NCBI RefSeq assembly: GCF_019510245.1
Contig: NZ_JAEKKT010000122.1
Coordinates: forward strand, 1-64,000
Reading direction: 5' to 3'
Length of the DNA: 64,000 nucleotides
Origin: Streptomyces sp.
Lineage (GTDB): Bacteria > Actinomycetota > Actinomycetes > Streptomycetales > Streptomycetaceae
Shown here: piece by piece, positions 17,314-26,102 of the stretch
Numbering within the stretch: the first letter of the stretch is position 1
Layout of the letters: each line of letters begins with the position of its first letter
Program-made: the position numbers and the translations under genes
Notes under the pieces: model-generated
Databases searched by the model: none
The model's input: only the letters and a program-made list of their open reading frames with translations
What the model was told of the DNA's origin: nothing

Positions 17314-17580
17314 TCAGCCGGGCCACGTTCCGGTCAGGCTGCGGACACCGGTGGCGCCCGCGCGGTCGACGGCGGCTTTCACCACCGCGAAGATCGCGCC
17401 CTGGAGCATCGCGGCGAGCAGCACCTCGCGCCAGGAGCGGTCTTCGTCGGTGGCGTCCGGGGCGTCCCCCTCGTGGCCGAGCACCTTCCAGGTCTGTTTG
17501 AACAGCGCTCCCGCGGCCAGGCCGCCGGCCACGCCGAGAGCCATGCCCACCGGTTTGTAAGCGATCTTCGAAACCTTCAT
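17314..17580 (-). CDS. DUF4235 small membrane protein
   Basis: The 88-residue protein matches the actinobacterial DUF4235 pattern: KIAYKPVGMALGVAGGLAAGALF as a first helix with glycine stripes, an acidic loop, then LLAAMLQGAIFAVVKAAVDR as a second helix. Its function is unknown. GGAGGGG lies 6 nt upstream of the ATG. It is the last gene of a three-gene operon with DUF3618 and holin-like proteins, a combination often seen in Streptomyces and usually linked to envelope stress. Confidence 0.8.
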   Translation of the reverse strand: MKVSKIAYKPVGMALGVAGGLAAGALFKQTWKVLGHEGDAPDATDEDRSWREVLLAAMLQGAIFAVVKAAVDRAGATGVRSLTGTWPG

Positions 17581-17585
17581 CCGGC

Positions 17586-17984
17586 TCACCCCTCCGTACG
17601 GCGGCAGACCACCCACACCACGACGACGGCCGCACCCGCCGCCACCGCCCACAGCGCCTTGCGGTCGTCCCGCACCAGCCGGGCCCCCGGCGCACCCTCG
17701 TCCCCGACGGCGGCGGGCAGCCGGCCCCGGGCCCGGTGGGCCACGTCGGCGGCCTTCGCCTTCAACTCCCCTGCCTTGAGGGCGGCTTGCTCCTTCAGCT
17801 GCCCGCCCTTGACGGCAGCCCGCTCCTTGACCTCGGCACCCTTCTGCCTGGCGCGCGCCTTGACATCGGTCTTCGCCGCGAGGGCCTGGACCGTCTCCCC
17901 GAGCTCGGTACGGGTCTGCTCGACCTGTTCGCGCAGTTCCTCGGGGCTGGAAGCGACGGGTTCGTCGTGGGGCGGCTGGGTCAT
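17586..17984 (-). CDS. DUF3618-type protein with C-terminal membrane anchor
   Basis: The 132-residue protein begins with the DUF3618 motif SPEELREQVEQTRTELGETVQAL, continues as a long Lys/Ala-rich amphipathic helix (residues 45-85, repeats of KGxxLKExAAxKxGELK) and ends with one membrane helix, WAVAAGAAVVVVWVV. It is probably an inner-membrane protein with a cytoplasmic coiled-coil; the role is unknown. The start overlaps the stop of the upstream holin-like gene (ATGA), and 5 bp separate it from DUF4235. Confidence 0.8.
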   Translation of the reverse strand: MTQPPHDEPVASSPEELREQVEQTRTELGETVQALAAKTDVKARARQKGAEVKERAAVKGGQLKEQAALKAGELKAKAADVAHRARGRLPAAVGDEGAPGARLVRDDRKALWAVAAGAAVVVVWVVCRRTEG

Positions 17985-18418
17985 CGGTGCGCACTCTCCC
18001 TGATCGTGGCCACGTCGGCCTTCACGTTCTCCACCGTCTGCTCGGGCGTGGGCGGCGCCGCGCGCCCGACCTGCTTCTTCCCGCTCCTGGCCAACACCGC
18101 GGCGACCAGACCGAGTACGGCCGTGACGATCAGCCCGGCCGCCCATACCGGCAGGGCCACCGAGATCGCGGCGATCACGCTGGCCACCAGCGCCTGGAGC
18201 ATCAGGAAGCCGACGACCCCGGCGCCTCCGAACAGGCCACCACCCTTGCCGTAGTGCCTGCCCTTCTCCCTGATCTCCGCCTGCGCCAGCCTCAGTTCGC
18301 CCCGCACCAGCTCTGTCAGCTGCTGCGAGGCCCGCTGCACCAGCTCGCTCACCGACTCCTGGCCCGAGCGGTCCGTGCTCCGGCCGGCCGCGGCGTGCTG
18401 CGGCTGTGTACCCGACAC
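17981..18418 (-). CDS. Phage-holin-superfamily (Phage_holin_3_6-like) membrane protein
   Basis: The 145-residue protein has an N-terminal amphipathic segment (VSELVQRASQQLTELVRGEL), two tight membrane helices (residues about 65-85 and 90-110) and a basic tail. It matches the Actinobacteria_holin-like family, which despite the name occurs in chromosomal stress operons and not only in phage. The GTG at 18418 is chosen because GGGAGG lies 8 nt upstream; the GTG at 18427 would overlap that site. First gene of the operon with DUF3618 and DUF4235. Confidence 0.8.
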   Translation of the reverse strand: MSGTQPQHAAAGRSTDRSGQESVSELVQRASQQLTELVRGELRLAQAEIREKGRHYGKGGGLFGGAGVVGFLMLQALVASVIAAISVALPVWAAGLIVTAVLGLVAAVLARSGKKQVGRAAPPTPEQTVENVKADVATIRESAHR

Positions 18419-18545
18419 GGCGCTCACCTCCCGTCCCTTTCCGTTGCTGCCAGCCGGGCGGCGCGACCCGCCCGGCGGTCCTACGAACGCGCGAGTACCC
18501 AGGACGGCCGGCGACGTGCGCGGCAGCCGTATGCCCGTGGCGCGG

Positions 18546-19610
18546 TCATGCGTCATCCAGCCGGCGTACGTGCTCCTCGTCCCAGGCCCGGGTGTCACGA
18601 GGCTCGGTGTAGGGCTCCGCCGTGGGCGGCAGACCGCCCGCGACGGCCCGCTGGCGTGCGGTCTCGGCGTCGAACTCCAGGCCCAGCAGGACGGCCAGGT
18701 TGGTGATCCACAGCCAGACGAGGAACACCACGACGCCGGCCATGGTGCCGTAGGTCTTGTTGTACGAGGCGAATCCGGCGACGTAGAGCGCGAAGCCTGC
18801 GGAGGCGGTCAGCCAGACCAGCAGCGCGACGAAACTGCCCGGCGTGATCCACCGGAACCCTCTGACCTTCGCGTTCGGACTGGCCCAGTACAGGACGGCG
18901 ATCATCAGCGCGACCAGGAGAACGAGCACCGGCCACTTGGCGATCGACCACACCGTCAGCGCACTGTCCCCGATCCCGAGGGCGGCACCGGCCTGGTGGG
19001 CGATGCCGCCGGTGAAGACCACGATCAGTGCGCCGGCCGCTGCCATCACCATCAGCGTGAGGGTGAGCAGAACGCGGAGGGGCAGGATCTTCCACAGCGG
19101 CCGCCCCTCCGGCACGTCGTAGACCGTGTTCGCGGCCCGGATGAACGCCGCGACGTAGCCGGAGGCCGACCAGAGTGCCACCGCCAGCCCGACGAACGCC
19201 ATGACGGACCCGGCGCCGGCCTTGCCCTGCAACTGCTCCACGGCCCTGGTGATGATGTCCCGGGCCGGACCCGGCGCCAGTTGCCGGACGTTGTGCAGCA
19301 CCGCGTCGGTGGCCGACCGGCCGGCGACGCCCAGGAGGGAGACCAGCACCAGGAGGGCCGGGAACAGCGAGAGCACCGAGTAGTACGTCAGGGCCGCCGC
19401 GCGGTCGGTGAGCTCGTCGTCCCTGAACTCGTGCAGGGCACCCTTGAGAACGGCGCCCCAGGCCCGCTTCGGGAGCTGGGTCGGCGCGTCCGGCGCCCGC
19501 CGTTCGACCTCGGGTCCGGGTCCCGCCTCCTCGGGCGTCGGCACCTCGTCTCCCGTGTCCTCCCCGCTGTCCCGGTGCGCCTTGCGCCGTGGTGTACGAA
19601 GCCTCAGCAT
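18546..19610 (-). CDS. YihY/BrkB-family membrane protein
   Basis: The 354-residue protein has about 50 polar N-terminal residues, then six membrane segments with the family motifs DRAAALTYYSVLSLFPALLVL, LWSASGYVAAFIRAANTVYDV and the C-terminal YNKTYGTMAGVVVFLVWLW. YihY proteins are inner-membrane proteins once called ribonuclease BN; the function is uncertain, with ion or lipid transport proposed. The start at 19610 is provisional: GAGGAG lies about 25 nt upstream and an in-frame GTG at 19616 is possible. Divergent from corA. Confidence 0.85.
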   Translation of the reverse strand: MLRLRTPRRKAHRDSGEDTGDEVPTPEEAGPGPEVERRAPDAPTQLPKRAWGAVLKGALHEFRDDELTDRAAALTYYSVLSLFPALLVLVSLLGVAGRSATDAVLHNVRQLAPGPARDIITRAVEQLQGKAGAGSVMAFVGLAVALWSASGYVAAFIRAANTVYDVPEGRPLWKILPLRVLLTLTLMVMAAAGALIVVFTGGIAHQAGAALGIGDSALTVWSIAKWPVLVLLVALMIAVLYWASPNAKVRGFRWITPGSFVALLVWLTASAGFALYVAGFASYNKTYGTMAGVVVFLVWLWITNLAVLLGLEFDAETARQRAVAGGLPPTAEPYTEPRDTRAWDEEHVRRLDDA

Positions 19611-19755
19611 GCGCACCGGGTAACCCGTGGGCGTCTCCTCTACGCGCCCGATCGGGCACATCGCCGCGCCGCACGGCCCACCGGGGCGAGGCGGACGGTG
19701 CGGGAATCGGGCGCGGACGGGCATGGAACGCGGTCAGGGAAGCACCCAGGAAGGC

Positions 19756-20745
19756 ATGGAGTGTGAGATCTACCAGAACCGTACGGGTGCGGGGGAGCGA
19801 ATCGACTGTGGCCAGGAGGAGGCCGGACGCGGGATGGCCCTGGACCGTCTGGCCGCGTTGGCGCCGGAGGAGTTCGCCTGGATCCGCGTGAGCGACCCCT
19901 CGCCGGAGGAACTCGACCAGCTCGGCAAAGAGCTGGGGCTGCATCCGCTGGCCGTCGAGGACGCGGTCCAGGCACACCAACGGCCCAAGCAGGAGCGGTA
20001 CGGCGACGTGCTCGCGGTCGCCGTGAAGACACTCTGGTTCGTCGAGCAGACCGCCGACGTGGAGACCGGCGAAGTCATGATCTTCCTCGGCCCCTCCTTC
20101 GCGCTGACCGTGCGCCACGGGGCCGGTGACCCTGTCGCGGGCGCGGCCCGTCGGCTCGCCGAGCAGCCGGACATGGCACGGCTCGGGCCGGCCGGCGTCC
20201 TGCACGCGGTGACGGACGTCGTCGTCGACGCCTACACCGATGCCGCCGCCCAGGTACGCGCGGATCTGACCGAACTGGAACGGTGCGTGTTCTCACCGGT
20301 CCGCCAGGACCTGACCGAGCAGATCTACTCGCTCAAACGCGAGGTGGTGGAGTTCCGCGACGCGGTCCAGCCCCTGGTCCCCGTGATGCAGTCGCTGACC
20401 GTGGCGGGGGACGAATGGCCGCGCGAGCTCGTGCCGTACTTCCGTGACGTCGCCGACCACCTCACCCGCACCGGCACCGAAGTGCGCGCCCTGGACGATC
20501 TCCTGGGCTCCGTCCTCGACGCGCATCTCGCGACCGTGGGCACCTGGCAGAACGACGACATGCGTCGTATCAGCGCCTGGGCTGCCATCTTCGCCTTCCC
20601 CACCCTGGTCGCCGGGATCTACGGCATGAACTTCGACCACATGCCCGAGCTGGCCTGGCGCTACGGCTACCCGGGCGCGCTGGCCGTGATGGCCCTCGGC
20701 GCGGGATGGCTGTACCGGGCCTTTCGGCGCAACGGCTGGCTGTGA
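19756..20745 (+). CDS. corA: CorA-like Mg2+/Co2+ transporter
   Basis: The 329-residue protein has the cytosolic CorA funnel (MECEIYQNRTGAG start, FAWIRVSDPSPEEL, then HPLAVEDAVQAHQRPKQERYG) and two C-terminal membrane helices joined by the pore-mouth signature YGMNFDHMPEL, with GMN at residues 290-292. It should be a pentameric magnesium or cobalt channel. The ATG at 19756 matches the usual start of Streptomyces relatives; upstream in-frame ATG codons would add a non-conserved basic stretch. Confidence 0.88.
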   Translation: MECEIYQNRTGAGERIDCGQEEAGRGMALDRLAALAPEEFAWIRVSDPSPEELDQLGKELGLHPLAVEDAVQAHQRPKQERYGDVLAVAVKTLWFVEQTADVETGEVMIFLGPSFALTVRHGAGDPVAGAARRLAEQPDMARLGPAGVLHAVTDVVVDAYTDAAAQVRADLTELERCVFSPVRQDLTEQIYSLKREVVEFRDAVQPLVPVMQSLTVAGDEWPRELVPYFRDVADHLTRTGTEVRALDDLLGSVLDAHLATVGTWQNDDMRRISAWAAIFAFPTLVAGIYGMNFDHMPELAWRYGYPGALAVMALGAGWLYRAFRRNGWL

Positions 20746-20749
20746 GGCC

Positions 20750-21114
20750 GGGGGTGTGGCCCGCGCGTACGGCGGAACCCGGATGCCCGAGGGCGCCGCC
20801 TTCGCCGCGATCGCGGCCTGCACCCGGGTGCTGATGTCGTCGGGCGGATGGGGTACGGGTTCCAGTTGACGAGGGCGACGGCGGTGACGCCGGTCTGGAG
20901 CTGGAGGTGTTCCAGCCGGGCGGCCCGTTGTCGGTGACGGCCACGGTGCGCAGGCCGCCGCGGAGCGGGGCCGTCATGACGCCGACCGCGTCGCACCGGT
21001 GATCTCCACGCCGTTCGATGCGGGGCGGTCGAGGAGTACCACCGGGTCGACGTCGTCCGCGAAGGAGTCGGCCGGCCCGACGAGCGCCTCGGCGAGCTGC
21101 CGTTCGCGGTTCAC
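20750..21114 (-). pseudogene. Decayed GAF(-ANTAR) regulator, frameshifted
   Basis: Translation in pieces gives a GAF-ANTAR-type N-terminus: NRERQLAEALVGPADSFAD at the GTG of 21114, then in another frame CDAVGVMTAPLRGGLRTVAV, then in a third frame RLEHLQLQTGV. These follow the order seen in intact family members, with at least two frameshifts. The GTG overlaps the stop codon of the intact GAF-ANTAR gene (GTGA), so this was the second gene of a coupled pair. No ANTAR domain remains before the convergent corA gene. Confidence 0.6.
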
Positions 21115-21965
21115 GACCGTTCACCGTCCAGTCCGTCGTCGCCGGTGTCACGCCGGCCTTGCTGGTCGCCAGGACCGCCGTCCGCCTCCCTCGGGAAGCG
21201 GAGGGCGCGGGCGACGACGTCCCGGGCCACCTCGGTGACCGTACGTCCCTCGACGAAGGCCCGGGCCCGCATCCGGTCCAGGGCTTCTTCGGGACCCACG
21301 CCGAGCCGCACCATCACGATGCCGATCGCCTGGTAGACCTCGCTGTGCTCGGCCTCGGACGCCTCCACCCACGACGCTCCCCCCTGGGAGGGCGCCCGTT
21401 CGTCCCGGTCGGCGCGCGCATGCAGATTCATCACGGCGCACGTGACCGCGTCCCGTGCCCACAGGGCGATGCCCAGCTCACGCTCCGACAGCCCGCCGGG
21501 CCGGTCCCGGTAGAGATCGAGGGTGCCGATCGCCGATCCGCCCACTCCCAGCGGCAGCGAGAACACCGCCCGCACGCCCAGCTCCACGGCCTGACGTGCG
21601 AACATCGGCCATCGCCTGCCGTCCGGCCCGTCGGCGAGATCCGCCGCCAGCACGGGTGCGGCCGCGTCCAGCGCCGTCTGGCACGGGCCGTCGCCGAGTG
21701 TGTACTGGGCCTCCGCCAGCCGTGCCGCGAGCTCGTCACTGGCACACCAGGTGACCCACACCGTCGGGCCGCCGGAGATCGAGACCGACGCGCCGCTGAC
21801 CGGCAGCAGCCCCACGCAGGCACGGCACAGCGCCTCCGGCGCCCGCAACGGCTGCACGCCCCGGGCGGCGGCGGCGAGCGCCTCGATGACGCGCAGCCGC
21901 TCCTCCGCCTTCGACGGTTCGCCGTCACCGCCGCCTGAAGCACGGGCGGAGGGGGCAGCGGGCAT
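21111..21965 (-). CDS. GAF-ANTAR domain RNA-binding antiterminator-type regulator
   Basis: The 284-residue protein has a GAF sensor (about residues 30-165, with SISGGPTVWVTWCASDELA, LGDGPCQTALDAAAPVLAADL and AVFSLPLGVGGSAIGTLDLY) and a C-terminal ANTAR helical domain (YQAIGIVMVRLGVGPEEALDRM). ANTAR proteins bind paired hexaloop hairpins in nascent RNA to relieve termination. GGGAGG lies 7 nt before the ATG. Its stop overlaps the start of the decayed partner gene. What the GAF domain binds is unknown. Confidence 0.85.
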   Translation of the reverse strand: MPAAPSARASGGGDGEPSKAEERLRVIEALAAAARGVQPLRAPEALCRACVGLLPVSGASVSISGGPTVWVTWCASDELAARLAEAQYTLGDGPCQTALDAAAPVLAADLADGPDGRRWPMFARQAVELGVRAVFSLPLGVGGSAIGTLDLYRDRPGGLSERELGIALWARDAVTCAVMNLHARADRDERAPSQGGASWVEASEAEHSEVYQAIGIVMVRLGVGPEEALDRMRARAFVEGRTVTEVARDVVARALRFPREADGGPGDQQGRRDTGDDGLDGERS

Positions 21966-22170
21966 GGTCGTCACCTCCCCGCGGGCGAGGATGGTCAGCA
22001 GACATGATCCGGTTCTCCGGCCGCAGGAGGCCACCGGGCGAGTCGGAGCGGCCCACGTGCCGACGCGGGCACCGCGCCCCGCCCGGATCCGGCCCAACCT
22101 CCGGTGCAGCGTCGGCGAGGACGAGACCCGTCGTCTCCTCGCCGTCGGCCGGGCCGGGTGCCGACGCACC

Positions 22171-22497
22171 TCAACGGCCGAGGGCGTTCTGCAGCTGCTC
22201 CTTGGTCATCGAGGAGCGGCCGTCGATGTTGCGCTTCTTCGCCTCCTCGTACAGCTGGTCCTTGGTGGGACCCTGCGCGCCGCTGTGCGAGCGCTGCCCG
22301 CCGCGCTGGGACGCGGACTTCGGACCACGCGTCGAGGACTTGCTCGCGGTCTTCGACTCGCCCGACCTCGCCCGCTCCTTGTTGACCGTCCGCGCGGCGA
22401 TCTCCTTGGCCCGTCCGGTGGACTCGCCCCGGTCCTGGGCGCTCTTCTTGATGTGTTCGTACTGCCGTTCCCGCTTGGAACTCGATCCGGCAGGCAT
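22171..22497 (-). CDS. Small basic Rho-N/plasmid-stabilisation-like protein
   Basis: The 108-residue, lysine- and arginine-rich protein starts MPAGSSSKRERQYEHIKKSA and ends with a Rho_N/SAP-like helical module (TKDQLYEEAKKRNIDGRSSM, TKEQLQNALG), which usually binds nucleic acid. Proteins like this are common in Streptomyces near stress genes and are often annotated as plasmid stabilisation proteins without evidence. GGAGAAG precedes the ATG. Confidence 0.75.
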   Translation of the reverse strand: MPAGSSSKRERQYEHIKKSAQDRGESTGRAKEIAARTVNKERARSGESKTASKSSTRGPKSASQRGGQRSHSGAQGPTKDQLYEEAKKRNIDGRSSMTKEQLQNALGR

Positions 22498-22543
22498 AGC
22501 GCTTCTCCTCAGTGGTCGCAGGTGATCGCGGGGCACCGGTTGC

Positions 22544-22732
22544 TCAGGAGTGATCCGACCGCTGATCCGGAGGCACTCCACCGCCTTCACCGCCGCTCTT
22601 GCCCCCCTTGCCCGTGCCGTGGACGCGGCCGCCGGTGTTTCCCGTCTGCCGCGCCCTGAGCTCACCGCTGTGCTGCGGCGTCGCACTGCCCTTGCGGCTT
22701 CGCCTCTGCTCAGGCTGCTGGGGGTCGGACAT
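22544..22732 (-). CDS. Small hydrophilic protein
   Basis: The 62-residue product (starts MSDPQQPEQRRSRKGSATPQ) is rich in Gly, Ser, Arg and Gln and has no hydrophobic core, so it is probably disordered. GGAAAGGA lies 6 nt upstream of the ATG, which supports translation. It is 46 bp upstream of the Rho-N-like gene on the same strand and probably shares its transcript. No family recognised. Confidence 0.55.
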   Translation of the reverse strand: MSDPQQPEQRRSRKGSATPQHSGELRARQTGNTGGRVHGTGKGGKSGGEGGGVPPDQRSDHS

Positions 22733-22771
22733 GCCAGGTCCTTTCCGCTCGTCCGGATGGGTGCGGTCGGC

Positions 22772-23260
22772 ATGCCGAGTTCCCCGAAGCTGTCGTCCGA
22801 CCCGTCGGGCTCCAGAGCCGTACGTCCCCCCGGGCCGTTCAGCACCGAGGCCCTGGCTTCGATGGTCGCCGCCCGCCTGTCCAAGCTCGGCGTGCAGACG
22901 GAGCTCGTGCGTGCCGTGGGCCTGGCCATCGCGCCGGGGGTGGTCACGGACGCGGGAGACGGCGACGCGTGGCCGGACGTCCACGAGCGGCTGCTGGACG
23001 CCGAGGTGCTGGTCATCGCCTCGCCGAGCTGGCTGGGACGGCCGTCTTCGGCGGCGCAGCGGGTGCGGGAGCGGACGGACGCGATGATGTCCGAGACCGA
23101 CGACGAGGACCGCCCGGTCGCCCACGACCGCGTGGCGGGCGTGGTGGTCACGGGGAACGAGGACGGTGCCCACCACGTCATCAGCGGAGGTCTCAGGGGC
23201 CCTCGCGGACATCGGTTACACGATCCCGGGCGAGGCGAACCCGCCCGTTCCGGTGTCCTG
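22772..23260 (+). pseudogene. NADPH-dependent FMN reductase/flavodoxin-like, frameshifted and truncated
   Basis: The first frame encodes a flavodoxin-like core: FSTEALASMVAARLSKLGVQ, LLDAEVLVIASPSWLGRPSS, VAGVVVTGNEDGAHHVIS. At about 23185 one extra G moves the frame; the next frame continues correctly as EVSGALADIGYTIPGEANPP and then loses similarity before the usual C-terminus. The N-terminal phosphate-binding loop is also degenerate. A flavin-binding reductase has therefore been inactivated, unless the insertion is a sequencing error. Confidence 0.7.
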
Positions 23261-23283
23261 CGTGCAGTCGAAGAGCCGGGGTG

Positions 23284-23421
23284 TCAGTCGTGTTCGGCCC
23301 GTTCCGGTTCCGCCTGTACTTCGTGAGTCGGTGGTGGCGGGAACAGGCGGTCCTCCAGGATGGGCAGTCCGAACAGCAGGAGAAGCGGCACCACCGGGGT
23401 GAGCAGAGCTGTGACGATCAC
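23284..23421 (-). CDS. Small single-pass membrane peptide (45 aa)
   Basis: GTG at 23421 is preceded by GGGAGG at a 4-5 nt spacing, one of the best ribosome sites in this area. The peptide has one membrane helix (VTALLTPVVPLLLLFGLPIL), then EDRLFPPPPTH and an acidic tail. Its codon use fits a real gene. It may be a small envelope peptide; nothing else identifies it. Confidence 0.5.
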   Translation of the reverse strand: MIVTALLTPVVPLLLLFGLPILEDRLFPPPPTHEVQAEPERAEHD

Positions 23422-23880
23422 GGCGCCTCCCCGCGAAGCTGGCGATCACGGCTGTCACTTGGCGGCAGGCCGGCCATGTCCACCGTGCGGCCGAATGAGG
23501 GACGCCGCACCCCGGGACCCGGGGGTGTAGACCAAACGGGTGATGTGTGGTCCCGTCCGGACACCGCTGCGGGATCCGGTCAACCGGCATGGAGTCCGGC
23601 TGGGGCCGAGGACGTGAGAGGGCTGCCGGCCTCGTCACGGATCTGCGGTCGGCCAGTCCAGTGGTCGTGCGCCGACGGCCAGGGCCTGGAGCATGGAGCG
23701 AGGTCCCCGGAACGGACGGAGAGGAATCCCCTGACGACGACGCCGGGCGTACGGCCCACCCGAGTGAAGGTCTGTCCGGATCGGCTCCGAGGGCCCGGCG
23801 CCGACCTGGCTCCGTGTGCGGCCTGCAGGGCTGCGAGCCGGGATGCTCGCGGTGCGCAGTCGACGTACAGCCCCCCGCGC
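23422..23880. other. 459-bp intergenic region with no recognisable gene
   Basis: No open frame here gives a protein I recognise and no strong hairpin stands out. A GGGACGCC...CCGGGACCC pattern at about 23500-23523 is only loosely like a dormancy-type operator. The right part lies downstream of the minus-strand kinase gene. Confidence 0.5.
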
Positions 23881-25344
23881 CTACCGGGCGGGTGTGGACC
23901 GGGCCGCCGCGTCGACGTCCGCGGTGGTGACGAGGCGATCCTGCTGCTCGCGGCATTCGGCGTGCCGGAGGCGGACGACCGCGTCGAGTCCGCCGCCGGG
24001 GGCTGCCTCCAGGGTGACCTCGCCCCCTCCCGCGCGGGTGAGGTGCCGGACCAACGGCAGACCGAGGCCGGTGCCGTCGTGGTCGGCGTGGGGAGCTCGC
24101 CAGAAGCGGTCGAAGGCCCTGTGCCGGTCGGCCTCGGTCATGCCGGGGCCCTGGTCGATCACATGCAGCTCGGTCACGGGCGAGGCGCGGGTGTCTTGTG
24201 CGGGGGTGGTGATGACGGCCAGCGTGACGGAGGTTCCCGGTGCGGACACACGGAGCGCGTTGGACAGCAGGTTGTCGATGATCTGTTCCAGTGCGCCGGG
24301 GACTGCCCGCACCGGAACGGACGCGCCTCCGGACACGATGATGTCGACCTGCTGTTCGGCGGCGAAGGCCGTCCAGATGTCCGCGCGGTCGGAGACGACG
24401 GCATTGAGATCGGCGGGTTCCGTCCGGATCTCCGTGTTCTCCAGCCGTGCGAGCGCGAGCAGCCCCTGCACCATGCGGCTGAGCCGCTCCAGCTCGCCGA
24501 GCGCCTTGTCGAGGCTGTCCTGCGCGCAGGGGGCGAGGTGCGGCTCGAAGTTCTCCAGGCGCAGGCGTAGCGAGGTCAGGGGTGTCTTCAGCTGGTGCGA
24601 CACGTCGGAGGCGAACGCCTGCTGAGCCTGGAGCAGGTGCTGGAGCCGGGTCGCGGTCCGGGTGAACGACGCGGCGAGCCTGCGCAGTTCCGGTGGCCCG
24701 TGGTCGGTCGCCGGGGGATCGGTGATCCGCCCTTCGGCGAGTTGCGCGGTGGCGCGTTCCAGGGCCTGCACGGGGCGGGTGATCGAGCGCGCGAGAGCGA
24801 ACCCGATCAGGGAGGCGGCGGCGAGGACTCCGAGACCGACGGCGGCGAGGACCAGCCAGGTGGCGCGCACCCTGGCCTTGAGCGGGCCCAGCGCGTACAC
24901 CGTTCGCACCACGCAGGCGACGGCGGGGTTGGACCCGCCCGGTACGGTGACGAAGAGGAGGCCACCGTCCGCGGGCGGGGCCCTGCGCGTGCCGACACTG
25001 GGACGACCGTGCAGTGCCGTGGAGATGTCCGACTCGGCGGACAGGTCCGTGCCGACCACGGCGTGGGCAGCGGTGTCGGTGAGGACGATGCCCCGGTGGT
25101 CGGCGACGAGCACGGTACCGCCCGTCCGCCGCCCGTACGCGAGGGCGAGGTCGGGCAGGTCGGCTGTCAGTCCGTGCTCCATCTTGTCCTCGCAGACCTC
25201 GGCGAGCGTCATCGCCCCCTGTTCCGCCGTGCGGGAGAAGCGGGCCAGCTCGCTGCGGGCGTAGAAGACGCCGAAGGGCACTTCGAGCGCGAGCAGGACG
25301 AGCAGTATCAGGCTCAGGTGGCTGAGCAGGAGGCGACGGGTCAC
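23881..25344 (-). CDS. Sensor histidine kinase with periplasmic sensor
   Basis: The 487-residue kinase has a first helix at residues 5-27, an extracytoplasmic domain of about 130 residues (29-160), a second helix at 162-184, HAMP (ARSITRPVQALERATAQLA), HisKA with His250 in FASDVSHQLKTPLTSLRLRL, and an ATPase with IIDNLLSNALR, DQGPGMTEAD and GTGLGLPLVRHLTRAGGG. The HQLKTPL form of the H box is a variant of HELRTPL. Its GTG start overlaps the stop of the regulator gene (GTGA), so the two form a regulator-kinase operon. Confidence 0.92.
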   Translation of the reverse strand: MTRRLLLSHLSLILLVLLALEVPFGVFYARSELARFSRTAEQGAMTLAEVCEDKMEHGLTADLPDLALAYGRRTGGTVLVADHRGIVLTDTAAHAVVGTDLSAESDISTALHGRPSVGTRRAPPADGGLLFVTVPGGSNPAVACVVRTVYALGPLKARVRATWLVLAAVGLGVLAAASLIGFALARSITRPVQALERATAQLAEGRITDPPATDHGPPELRRLAASFTRTATRLQHLLQAQQAFASDVSHQLKTPLTSLRLRLENFEPHLAPCAQDSLDKALGELERLSRMVQGLLALARLENTEIRTEPADLNAVVSDRADIWTAFAAEQQVDIIVSGGASVPVRAVPGALEQIIDNLLSNALRVSAPGTSVTLAVITTPAQDTRASPVTELHVIDQGPGMTEADRHRAFDRFWRAPHADHDGTGLGLPLVRHLTRAGGGEVTLEAAPGGGLDAVVRLRHAECREQQDRLVTTADVDAAARSTPAR

Positions 25345-26102
25345 CGGATCTCTCCGCCGCGCGTCTGCACCGCGGCGGACGGGGTGTCGAGATGTGCCGG
25401 GGGGACGAGGCGGAAGCCGATGCCGCGGATGTTCTCGATCCATGACGCGTCGCCGAGTTTGCGGCGCAGCGCCGCGATGTGGACGTCCAGGGTCTTGGTG
25501 GGTCCGAAGAAGTTCGGTTCCCAGACCGCGTCGAGGATCTGCCGGCGGGAGCAGACCGCGCCGGGGTCCTCGGCGAGGCAGGTGAGCAGGTCGAACTCCT
25601 TGGGCGCGAGGGCGACGGACGCCTGGTGCAGGCGTACCTGCCGGGTGCGACGGTCGATGGTCAGCGGGCCGATCCGCCGGATGTCGGGTGTCCCGGGATG
25701 ATCGAGGCCGTCCGAGGACTTCGAAGATCCGCGCTGCGGGTCCGGAACCGCTGGGCGGGCGCGGCGGGTGACGGCACGGATCCGGGCGACGAGTTCCCGT
25801 ACGCCGAACGGCTTGGAGACGTAGTCGTCCGCGCCCAGTTCGAGCCCGAGGACACGGTCCACCTCGTCGTCCCTGGCCGTGATCATGATGATCGGCACGG
25901 ACGAGCGGGATCTCAGCGTCCGGCAGACGTCGATGCCGTCCATGTCGGGCAGCCCCAGGTCCAGCAGCACCATCGCCACCTCCGGCGCGGCGAGGCCCTC
26001 GGCCCCCGTTCTGGCGTGTTCCACGGTGAACCCGAAACGGCGCAGCCCTTCCGACAACGGCCCGGCCACCCGGTCGTCGTCCTCGATCAGCAAGACACGC
26101 AT
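25341..26102 (-). CDS. OmpR-type response regulator
   Basis: The 253-residue protein has a receiver (RVLLIEDDDRVAG, Asp48 in MVLLDLGLPDMDG, Lys in DDYVSKPFGVREL), a linker of about 30 residues and a winged helix (LAPKEFDLLTCLAEDPGAV, TKTLDVHIAALRRKLGD, IRGIGFRLVPP). It is translationally coupled to the kinase downstream. It is divergent from the siderophore operon across 410 bp, so it could regulate that operon. Confidence 0.92.
   Translation of the reverse strand: MRVLLIEDDDRVAGPLSEGLRRFGFTVEHARTGAEGLAAPEVAMVLLDLGLPDMDGIDVCRTLRSRSSVPIIMITARDDEVDRVLGLELGADDYVSKPFGVRELVARIRAVTRRARPAVPDPQRGSSKSSDGLDHPGTPDIRRIGPLTIDRRTRQVRLHQASVALAPKEFDLLTCLAEDPGAVCSRRQILDAVWEPNFFGPTKTLDVHIAALRRKLGDASWIENIRGIGFRLVPPAHLDTPSAAVQTRGGEIR

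Noticed and set aside
17981..18418. Prophage holin
   Set aside because: The operon partners (DUF3618, DUF4235) are ordinary chromosomal envelope genes, and no other phage genes are nearby.
23495..23530. GGGACGCC...GGGACC pattern resembling a DosR/DevR operator
   Set aside because: Half-sites are not correctly spaced and no dormancy-type gene follows.
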